A stretch of 64,000 bases of DNA, taken from positions 1 through 64,000 of the forward strand of contig MEDY01000225.1 of NCBI GenBank assembly GCA_001724265.1. Reading direction: 5' to 3'. Origin of the DNA: Rhizaria sp. SCN 62-66 (taxonomy: Eukaryota > Rhizaria, unplaced). The position numbers and the translations under genes were made by a program. Each line of letters starts with the position of its first letter. The first letter of the stretch is position 1. The notes beneath the pieces are model-generated. The model was not told the origin of the DNA. It was given only the letters and a program-made list of their open reading frames with translations, and searched no databases. Positions 33,132-43,053 of the stretch are shown here, piece after piece.

Positions 33132-33915
33132 GACGCAGAGAGGACGGAGGCGGGGCGGAGCGGAGATAAAAGACGGGGGTCTGCGTAGAGTCGAGCAGGG
33201 AGGAGCAACCAGAGATTGGGTCAGAAGGAGGCGACAGGAAGGAAAGTCGGGTTTAGTGAGGCGTCCCAGGAATAATAGTTCAGAAATGTGTTTCATGGTC
33301 ATGGTCAATATCGGAATCGGTCTTAGTACAAACAAATCTGCTCATGGCGTTGTGCTATAGCGAACAAAAACAACTGACCACACACCGATTTTTTGGCTAC
33401 ATTAACCCCTGCGACGTTGCCAATTCGATCGTCAAAAAGATTGCCACAGAGGATATAATTAGAAAGTGGCGCGTAAAACTGTGTGACTTATATGGCTGTA
33501 AAAAAACATATCCCATTGTCGTTCAGACTGTCGCATACAAACTGATTTCTTGTCTATTGAGTCAAGCGCGTCTACCCACGGTCGCCGAAGGTAACACACT
33601 TGGCAGAATATTTCGTTGGGGTGTTCTCTGTGTTCTCAACGTCATATTCGATTTTACGATTGATACTGTTTTTCATCATCTATATAATCTTGTATGCATC
33701 AATATTTATTTTAAAATTGCCGAACTGCTGCTACAGTGCGTACTTTTACGATCTCTCATTTGTGTGCTGTTCTGCAACGGCTTCTTCCCCAATTAAATCC
33801 GCTCTAGCTCCTTGCAGTCGTAATCTTTAATAATTCGACACGCTGATCAGAGTGTATTACTGAATTTTAACCTATTGATAGCACACCCGATTGGCTCTAC
33901 ACCTTGTTACTCAAC
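33132..33915. other. Divergent intergenic region between the giant gene and BBS4
   Basis: 784 bp holding both upstream regions. A 150-codon open frame (33344-33796, +) sits in AT-rich sequence with Ile/Leu/Cys-rich translation and no splice or codon-use resemblance to neighbouring genes; not called as a gene. Confidence 0.45.
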
Positions 33916-36377
33916 ATGTCAGGTACGTTTTCGTTTCCAAGCATTTGCAAAACTTTGGTCGCTTTCAAACTTCCCTCTCCCTTACCATGATGACTACTTG
34001 CGCTTTGATCCTCCACAGCCCCCGCGGTCCCCATTCGCGTGAACGTGTCGAGTAGCGCGGCCGCACCCGCAGTGCCCCATCGCTCCGTGAACTCGCCTAC
34101 CTCCAAAGAGGCTCCCACTCCCTCATCTTCGACAGCAGCTGCTGCGTCTGCGTCGGGCCCTGCAAACGATGACACGGCACCCTCGACCCACGCGCCCGCG
34201 ACGAGTTCTACTGCGGAGCCTGTGAACACTGTGGCCGCAGGCACCGTGTCGCCGACGACGCCCGCGACGCTGCAGCTGCGCCCGCGCGGCGCGCTCAACG
34301 GCCAGATCTTCGACCTGTACACGCAGTCGCAGTTCGACGACTGCCTGCGCCTCATCGACCGCGCGCTCGCGCTCCCCACGCCGCCCAACTCGCTCTCCAC
34401 CGGCGCCGGCGCTGCGTCCGCAGCGACCGCGGCCGTGGCCGCGGGGGTGACGGCGACCGCGAGTTCGCCCGACGTGAGCGCCATGACGAGCGGCGTGCTC
34501 TCATCGCCCTTCACCGCGCCGGCCGCGGTCGACTCGGATTACCCGCTCTTCGTGCGCGGGCTAATCTTGCGCCAGCGCGGACAAGTTGCGCGCGCGCTGG
34601 AGGCGTTCCAGGCGGCGCTGCGGCTGAACCCGCGCTCGGCCGACAACGCCAAGCACGTTGCGCGCTGTCTATACTTGTTGGGCCACGTACCGCGCGCGCT
34701 TGAGGTCTACGACAAGGTCGTTGCCATGCTTGGTGGCGCGGCAGGCGCGGCCGCGGGCGACGCTGACGTGCTGCTCGGCGTCGGCGAGTGCTACATGCGC
34801 CAGGGCCGCTTTGCCGAGGCCGCCAAGGTGCTGCGCGACTCGATCGCGTAGCGGCCCAGCGACGCCGCCTACCTCGCGCTATGCCAGGCGCTCACGCTCG
34901 GCGGCGACACACCCGGCGCGCTCCAGGCGCACACCGACGCGCTCGACTTCAGCCCCGAAAACGCAGAGGTACGTTCGCAGCAGTTTGAAATATGTTCAAT
35001 TTACCCATCATCCATTCTCACAATCTCTCATTATCACACACTCACACATCTCTTTCTTGTCTTTGCATTGCTTTTTTCTCATCACACAGCTGCTGACCCG
35101 GCTGGGCGCTCTGTACCTGCGCGCGGGCGCGCCGCGTCAGGCGTTTGACCTGCTGGGCACGGCGCTGACGCATGTGCCCGAGCACGCAGAGGCGAACTTC
35201 GCCGCCGCAGCAATCACGCTCCAGCACAAGGAGTTCGACGCTGCGCTGCTCAAGTACCGGTACGCTTTGTGAATTGTCCACCTGATTATTTGTGTAGGAT
35301 GCGTAAAAGTCATCGGAAAAACACAAAACTATTTTGTTCTTGTACTTATGTCTCATTGTCATTCTGTCGTTCTATTGTTGTCCTGCGCATTCTTACAGTG
35401 TCGTTGCGCACGCTGACCCTGACAGCGCCGAGTTGTGGACGGATATTGGTCTGTGTCTCTGGGGCAAGGGCCGCGCTTCTGCCGCGGCGGCGTGCCTCAA
35501 CCGCGCGCTTTTCATCTGCCCCACGCTGTGGTCCGCGGCCTACAACCGCGCGCTGGTGGCGCTGACGGCCGCGCAGTACGCCACGGCGTGTCACCACCTC
35601 ACGGCCGCAGTCGCGCTCAATCCCACGCACGCGCCCTCGTTCGCCGCGCTCGGCGTCGCGCTTGGCCGCATGGGCGATGTGACGAACGCGTCGGCGGCGT
35701 ACGACCGCTCTCTGCGTCTGGCGCCGCACTCGGCGCCAGTGTACCTCAACTACGCCGCGATGCTGCTTAACGCCGCGGCCGCGGACCCGGAGACCGCGCG
35801 CAGCGCCGGCGGCGCGCTAACACCCCAGGAGACCAAAGCCGCGGCGTTGTGGGACCGCTACCGCTCGCTGTTCGCCACGGCGACGGCGGCCGCGGACGCC
35901 GCCTCTGCATCTGCCTCAGCCGCCGCGGTGCGTGGGTCCGGCGCTGCGGCTGCGCCCACGGGGTCGCCCGCCGCGCTGGCGGCCGCGGCGCTGGCGCCCT
36001 ATTCGCGCGCCGAGATTGAGCTCACCGCACAGCAGGTCGCGACTGCGCTGCAGCACGCGCGCGGGCGTGCCGCCGCCGACGCTGCGGTCGCCGCGGCCGC
36101 CGCGGGCGCCATGGCCGCCAACAGCAGCTCGCCCGGCGCGCCCGTAGGGCCGCACAGCATGATGCCCGCGCCGCCACAGACGCGCGCTACGCCCGCTGCG
36201 CCGCCGCGCCCTGTCAAGATCAGCAGCGGCGGCAGCGGCAGCGGCGGCGGCAGGCACTCGAACGCCCTTGAAGACAGCTTCGAGGCTGACAATAACAAAG
36301 CCGGTGGAGGGCTGCCACCGCCGGTGCTGCGGCCGCCGCCCAGGACTAAGCCCGAGGAAGACGATGCTGCAGTTTGA
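33916..36377 (+). CDS. BBS4: BBS4, TPR subunit of the BBSome, with one in-frame UAG
   Basis: Four exons (33916-33922, 34019-34968, 35090-35259, 35399-36377) encode 702 codons ending in TGA; donors GTACGT, GTACGT, GTACGC. The BBSome ferries membrane proteins through cilia. BBS4-specific stretches: RSADNAKHVARCLYLLGHV, DFSPENAELLTRLGALYLR, KYRVVAHADPDSAELWTDIG, and AALGVALGRMGDVTNASAAY, all in human BBS4 order. Codon 280 (34849-34851) is TAG, inside a TPR reading DSIA-UAG-RPSDAAYL. Unmistakable BBS4 homology follows it in the same exon. The aligned human segment is ALNLNRHD, placing Leu at the UAG. Exon 1 is only 7 coding nt. The Ala-rich N-terminus (about 120 aa) and the C-terminal 200 aa are poorly conserved; human BBS4 is 519 aa. 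Confidence 0.95.
34849..34851 (+). other. In-frame TAG in BBS4 at a leucine position
   Basis: The TAG is two residues before the conserved Pro of a TPR helix B. In the other TPRs of the same protein that place is L (ALRLNP), I (ALFICP), L (AVALNP), L (SLRLAP), F (ALDFSP) and H (ALTHVP). In human BBS4 it is L. This supports UAG = Leu over Gln. Confidence 0.85.
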
Positions 36378-36718
36378 ACTGGGAGAGTTAATACATCGTA
36401 ACTCTTGGTATGACTAGAGTTGCGAGTTTATTTTTTAAGTTCGGCCACTGAGTGGCCAATTTCTATGAGGTGCGTTGTTATAACACAATCGGTTGGCCTT
36501 TATTGGCGTATCTTCAAAGTTGTTATTCAGTAATCACAAATATAAAATCAATTAACAGACACAAGTTCAAGTAGCCATGCTACCTGCTTGTACTCTGGCA
36601 TGCATATGTCGGCACCGTCAAACCACTTTCTGCAGACAACAATGTGTCACTTATGTTCGTCACAACGCCATCTTCAGGACAAACACCGTCGTTTTCCTGG
36701 ACATCTCATTTCCCGTGC
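36378..36718. other. Convergent intergenic region
   Basis: 341 bp between the 3' ends of BBS4 and the nucleotidase gene; AT-rich in its first half, nothing recognised. Confidence 0.5.
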
Positions 36719-39700
36719 TCAATCATATGTTTCAGCAGCACCGTAGCCACCTCGAAACCCCGCTGAGAGCGCGGCCGCAGAGGCCGCAGCCGCAGCCGCG
36801 GCAGCCGCAGCCGCCGCAGAGGAGGACGGCGACGCTAACAGGGCCTGGCGCTCCGAAGCGCGGCCTGCGTACTCAGCCGCGCCGGCGCCCAGCGAGCCCG
36901 CGTGATAAATGTCGCCGCCGTCGTCATCGTCGTCGTCACCGCTCACGCTCTGGCTGCTGCCGCGCGTGACGACCAGCGGCGTCGCGCCGGGCCCGCGCGC
37001 GGTGAGCGAGAACGCGCCTCCCGCGGCCGCCGCAGCGTCGGCGTCGCCTGCCCAGCCGCCGCCGGCGCCCCAGGTGTCGCTGTTGCCGCTGCTGCCGCCG
37101 CTGCTGCTGCCGCCGCTGCTGCTGCCGCCGCTATTGTTGTTGTCGCCGCTGGTGGTCGGCGCCGCGGTCGAGCCGCCGTTAAGGCTGCTGCAGTCGCCGG
37201 CCTGGTAGAACGCACCGCTGTCGCTACCATTGTAGCTGTCAGCGGCAGCGTCGTCGCCGCAGTTGCTCTCCGTGCAGGAGCCGCTGGCGGCGGCGCGGGG
37301 GCGGCGCACGAGGCGCGAGAGCAGCAGCGTGGCGGGCGAGCGCACCGAGTGGCCCGCCGCGCCCAGCGCCACGCAGCCGCGCGCGATGATCGCCGCGCCG
37401 CTGTGCGCGCCGACCGGCGAGGACCCGGGGCAGTTGTCGGCGTCGGCGTCGCAGCAGTCGGCGCGAGAAGGCGAGCCGGGGCTGCGCGGCGAAGCGATGG
37501 GGCAGCACGGCGCGGTCTCGCAGCACTCAGCATCACCGCCGCTCCCAACGACTTGGCCCCTGCTCGTGGCGCCCGCGGCGGTACCGAGGTGGTCGCCGTG
37601 GTTGTTGGCGCTGTAGACGCAGATGCCCGCGACGGCGATGGCCCACGCGGCGGCCACGCCGGCGCCCGCCAGCAGCGTCAGCACCCAGTAGTAATCGAGC
37701 GCCTCCTTGAGTGCGTCGGCCTCGGCCGCGGACAGCGCGACGCCGCGCGCGGTAGTGTTAAACGAAACGGACGGCGCGCGCGTGCGGGAGGCGCCGCGCC
37801 GCGCCTTGCCGCCGCGGCCCGCCTTGGCGTCGGTCTCAGCGCCAGACTCTACAGCGGCATCTGCAGTAGCAGTGATGGCGCTGTCCGTATCGACCTTGTT
37901 CTTTGACTCGGTGTCGGTGGCAGCACCAGCGACTACGACGGCGTCGACGTCGTTCTCAGTCGCGACAACAAACGCAGCATTGGCGGCGTCAGCGGAGGCG
38001 CGCGCGGCGGCCTTGGCCTTCGTCGCGAGAGCCTGCTTGCTGGCGCGCACAGCGGCGAGCGCGGCGGCCGCGGCGGCGTCAGCGGCGGCCTGCGCCTCCC
38101 TGGCCTTCGCCGCCAGCGCGCCAAGCTCCGCAGCCTCGTCAGCAGGGCTGCCAGCGGCGGCACCGGCGCTGGTGCTGGGGGGCAGGTGCAGGTGCGTCGC
38201 GAGGTCGGCGCGCGCGGCCGCGGCCAGCGCAGCGCGGCGGGCCTCGGACGCCGCGGCCGCGGAGGCGCGCGCCGCCCTGGCCACTGCGGCGTCCAGCGGC
38301 GAGTCCTTGCTCTCACTTTTGCTGTCATGCTCGCCGTCACTGCCGGCGTCCGCGCCGTCTAAGGGGTACTTAGCGTGGTCGAGCGGGGAGAGCAGGTCGA
38401 GCGCGCGCTGGTGCTCGGCGCGGGCGAGCCAGTCGGGCGAGATAGCCCAGGGCAGCAGGTTCACGTCGTGCACCATGGCGCCCAGTGCGAACGTCACGTC
38501 GGTCCCTGACAGAGAGCGCACAAACGTCACCGTGGGGCCGCTCTGCGCCTGCGCGCCAGGCTGCGCAGCGTCCGCGCTCGCAGTGCTACTGCTGCTGTTG
38601 TTGTTGTTCGAGGCAGGCGCGTTGCCCTTGTTCGCGGTACTGGCGCCAGCGCGCGGCTCGAGAGGGATGCCGATGCCGTCGTGGAGCAGCGCGACAGTGT
38701 AGGCGGCGAGCCAGCAGTAGGAGCGCAGGTAGTACTTGTTGGCCGTGGGGTAGCGCCGCAGCAGCTCGGCCCAAGGTACGGCGCAGAAGTCGCGGCCCGC
38801 GCGCGCGAGGTCCGCCAGCGAGGCGTCGGCGGGCAGCCCGATGAAGTCGGGGAAGTAGGAGAAGCCCGAGAAGGCGTAGAAGGAGCGCACCTCGGCCAGC
38901 GGCGGCCGGTACAGCCCGAAGAAGGACGTGCACTGGCCGGGGAACGGCGACGACAGCGACTTGGTCTCCGAGTGACACGGGCCGGTCAGGCTGTGCAGCG
39001 ATATGCGAATGTGGGACAAGAATAGAGGAGAGAACCGATGTGTGAGTGACATGTGGAATTGTGCGAGATAAATTAGAGATAAGCCTGGACATTTTTCGAG
39101 CATTATTGTTACGCTACAAGGCAAGTTGCTCGTAATCTGCGTTACTGTGTCGCCGTACCGTGTGTTGACAAGCTCCGTGGCGAGCGCGTAGCAGCGGTCA
39201 AAGTCCGCCTTGCCCTCGACCACGACCTCGAGCTCCTCGCTGTCGTCGTAGTCGGAGTCGTCGCCGCCGCCGCTAGCGTTGGCAGCAGCGCTGCCACCCG
39301 CGGCGTCGCTCGTTGCGGCCCTCGCCGTCTTCGCCCGGCCGCCGCTCTCGTCGCGCACCGGCCGGATGGGACTCGCGCCCGCAGCGTCAGCGTCGCTGTC
39401 GTCGTCGCCGACGTCGACGCCGCGCGCGCTCTGGCCCGGGCGCCCCGCGCCGCCCTCCTTGACGGTCACGGGCACCCCGCCACCAGCACCACTCCCACCA
39501 CCACCACCAGCAGCCGCAGCAACGCCATGGCTGCGGGGGCGGCGGCGCAGCGGGTGCGTGGCGGCCAGACCCATGGGCCCGGGGCCCAGGCGCGGCAGCA
39601 CGCCCGGCGCGTACACGGCCTCGTACCCCGTCGGCAGGCACGGCGACTGGAACACTGGGTCCAGCTCGGCCTCCGCCCCGTCACTATGGGCCCCTGCGTC

Positions 39701-42600
39701 GCTCGGGGCGGACTGGCGGTCGTGCCAGGCGCGGTGGCCCGGGCGCGCCGCCAACTCGGGGTGCGCGCCAGATGATTTGGCCACCGGGTCTGCGCCCACC
39801 CCGTGCGGCGCGCCAGCGCCAGCACCAGCACTGGCACTGGCACTGGCATTGGCAGTGGGACTCGTAGCGTCTTTGTTGTTGCTGACACTGGCACTGTTGC
39901 TGTTGTAGTTGCCGGTGTCGATGTTCTCGTCAGCGTGGTGTTTATGGTCCGCGCGCGTCGAGTTCACCGGCAGCGTCCACTCGAACGGCACCGCAGGGTG
40001 CTGTCGCGTCTGCTTGCGCGCGCGCTTCGCCGCCTTCTCGCCGTCTTTGTCGAGCTCCCCAACACCGACACCGGCAGCGCTGTCGTCGGCACCGGCGCCG
40101 GCGTCGGCGCTGGCCTCGGCAAGCGCAGCCATGGCGGCGGCCTGCTGGCGCGGCGCGAGGTCGTAGTAGCCGCGCGGCAGCCCGTAGGCCTCGGGGAAGG
40201 AGCGCGCGAAGAGCACCGAGTGCAGGCGCCACAGCGCGGCGTCCTTGCCGTAGTACCAGAAGCACTCGACGTAGAGGCGGTGGCGCGTGTAGGCGAGCTG
40301 CAGCGGGTACTGGTGTGCGAGCAGCGCCGTGTGCGCGGGCGGCCGGAACGTCAGCTGCATGCTCGCGCCGCCCAGGTCCAGCACGGCCACCGTCTCGTCG
40401 CCCTCGGCCCCGCTGTCCGCGTCCAGCCCCCAGACCGCGCCGCTGGCGCGGGCACCGGAGCCGCTAGCGCCAGCGCCGCGGCTAGCAGACGGCTGCTGTG
40501 TGCCGTTCGCGGTGAGCGGGGAGAGCGCGGCGACGGCAGCCGAAGGGTCAGCGCCGGCCGCGGGCTCGGCCCAGAAGAGCGTCTTGTTGGAGAGTAGGTA
40601 GTTGACAGTGAGCCAGCCGAAGACGCCCTCTTCCTCGCCGCTGATGACGGCGGCGTAGGCCGCGGGGCGGAAGCGGAAGCCCGTCGTGGCGAGGTACGCA
40701 GAGACCTCGCGCATCACGGCCTCGCGCGCGCCGTCGGGCAGCCCGCGCATGCCGCCTGTCGCCTGCGCGTGAGCAGCAGCAATTACAACAATAAAGGACC
40801 AGGATTAGTTATATGAGACAACCGTTGGAGTGCAAATAATAGAATATAACCGTCCGTAGAAGTAACATAGCGCCAATAAGAGAATACATGCAATTTCATG
40901 TTTCGTGACAGTTATTGCAGTGTTTGCGCTGCAGAGTGTGCGCGCCACGCGTACCTTGAGGTAGATGGGCGTCTCGGGGATCTTGGCCTCGACGCCAACC
41001 TGGCGCATAACGGAGATGACGAAAGCGACGAGCGGGCGCAACGCCTCAGCCACGCGCGCGGGCGCGGCGGCGTAGTCGCTGAGTCCGGGCATGGTCTTGA
41101 CGGACCAACCGGGGAGCGTGTCAGGCCGCGAGAAGGGCCGCCGCGGCGCCGGCGAGGGCGACGACAGCGACGAGTAGAGCGTGCGGATGCGCGGGTGCCA
41201 ACGGTAGAGGTACGCGCGCGAGCCCGTGGAGCCGGCGTCGATGAGCACGCCGTAGTGGTACTGGTGCGCGGGCAGGATCTCGGTGCCTGTGTGGGGAGGC
41301 GACAACAAAATAAATTGTGAGACAGATTGAGAGAATAAAGTAACATGACTGATTGAAGCTATAACATTGAGAATGACATTGAAATGGTGCGTTTGGTTTT
41401 AGATGATTGACAGGTGATTGATTAGCACCACGTACCGATACGGCGCTGGCGCGGGTAGGCCTGCAGCATCGACGCTGCGTCCTCCGTCGCCCCGCCCTTG
41501 TACAATGCGCCACTGGCACTGCCGCTGGAGCCGCCTGCGACAGTGGCGGAGCCGTTGGCGCCCACGGTCACCTCGGGCGGCGCGGCCCACCAGTCGCCGC
41601 TCCAACCCTGGCCCTTGGTCGTGGCCACGCCGCCGCCGCCCGTGGTGCCTGCGGTGCCCGCGGCGACCGCAGCAGCCGCGGCGGCGGCGGCGGTGTCGAG
41701 CACTGCGAGCGGCAGCAGCGGCGGGAGCGCAACCGCGGGTGGCGGCTTCGTATAGCCATCGCGGTCCAGCGCCGCCACGGGCACCGGCGACACCAGCACC
41801 GACCGCGGCACAGCGCGGCTCTTGCCGGCGTCGACACCGCCATCGTTATCGTCGCTGTCGTCGTCGTCGTCGTCGAGGTCGCTGAAGGTGTCGCCGAAGT
41901 GCGTGCTGTCGCCCTCGTAGTCCCAGTCCCAGCTGCTCGCGCCGCTGCCACTGCCGCTGTCGGCGTTCGCGTTTGCAGTGTCCGCGTCCGCGTTCAGGTT
42001 GGTGTTCATGAGCGGCGGCGGAGGGAGCTCAGAGTACTTGACCGTGTAGCCCTGCGCCTGCAGCGACTGCGCCGCAGCGCGCGCCACGCCGGACGCCGCG
42101 CGCCGCGTCAGCCACTTGGTCGGCGCGCCCGCCGATGCAGCAGCGCCGGCGGCTGTCGCACCCCCGTTGCTGCTGCTGGCCTTAGTCTTCTTGATCGCAT
42201 TACGCTGCTTCGTGAGAGGCGTGGCGGCGGCAAATGAGCTGGTCTCAATGAGTTCAACGCGCGGCAGCGATGGTGGGGGGCGGGTGAAGTAGCGCCGGCG
42301 CAGGTGAGTGCTTCCAACCGCATCGTTGGCGGCCGCGGCGGCAGCGCCAGCTGCAGCTGAGGCGGTGTCCTTGACGGTGTCAACAGCCGCAGCAGTATCG
42401 TCGGGCGGCAAAATCGCGTGCGCACGGTTCAGCATGCGCATGAAGTAGTCGCCGACGTCATCAGCGCGCGCCGTAGGCAGCAGCGTCGGCGCAGTGGTGG
42501 CAAGCGCGATGGCCAGCCACAGAATCGCAAGCATGCGGTGGTTGCGACGCTGGTGCGGCGGGACTGAGCACGCAGCGTGCGCGACTGCGCGAGGTGGCAT
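36719..42600 (-). CDS. GDA1/CD39-family ecto-nucleotidase (NTPDase, apyrase), very large
   Basis: Four exons (41436-42600, 40955-41286, 39159-40762, 36719-38990), 1790 aa, TGA stop, donors GTACGT, GTACGC, GTACGG. NTPDases hydrolyse nucleoside tri- and diphosphates outside cells or in the Golgi lumen. Apyrase-conserved regions: VLIDAGSTGSRAYLYRW (about 402), KATGGMR (about 499), SGEEEGVFGWLTVNYL (about 541, catalytic Glu), VAVLDLGGASMQLTF (about 625) and DVTFALGAMVHDVNLLPW. An N-terminal hydrophobic segment (MLAILWLAIALATTAPTLL) and a C-terminal one (VLTLLAGAGVAAAWAIAVAG, about 1470) match the two-anchor layout of CD39. Known members are about 500 aa. Here there are a 380-aa N-terminal extension and several Ala/Ser/Gly-rich inserts, plus a long Ser/Gly/Ala tail. 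Start could also be 42534. The 168-bp intron 38991-39158 is stop-free. Confidence 0.9.
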
Positions 42601-43053
42601 ACCTAAGATAGTAATCTGCCCAATTCCTGACTTCACTTGTGTAGTTTAAAGAACAGAGGCGCTGTGACGAGTAACATTGACGGCGATGGAGGCGGATGAG
42701 GGTCGAACCAGGTCAGGTCGTTACAGACACACGTAGATCGCCGAGATAGCATGGTATAGCTTAGTTAAATTAACATTATATTTGCACGCCTAAATCACAT
42801 ATCATACGTCCAATGTGATATCATTGATACATCAAGAATGATCGGAATTATGTTGCAACAAATCCGACATTGACTGGCGACTGGTGAGGAAAAAACAAAC
42901 TGTATTCGGTGCTGTTATGATGCGCAAATTAGTCAAACATGTTAAGTTTTGACTCGGGAGATAATCACTGACCGCGTTGATTCAATAATATGTAGAGTGG
43001 CAAACTAGTTAATCGATGATTATGTTCGTATTTTGGGTCCTGCTACTGAGATA
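42601..43053. other. Intergenic spacer, AT-rich
   Basis: 453 bp between the nucleotidase start and the stop of the next minus-strand gene. The ATCTTAG just 5' of the nucleotidase ATG could be a leader splice acceptor. Nothing else seen. Confidence 0.4.

Noticed and set aside
33344-33796. 150-codon open frame on the + strand
   Set aside because: Lies in AT-rich DNA between two divergent genes, with translation rich in Ile, Leu, Cys and Phe unlike any neighbour; no recognisable motif or splice signal. AT-rich sequence plus one fewer stop codon makes such frames likely by chance.
38991-39158. Coding reading of the 56 codons between VNTR and LTGPCHSE
   Set aside because: No counterpart in CD39-family proteins, AT-richer than the flanks, and bounded by donor and acceptor of the local type; treated as an intron.
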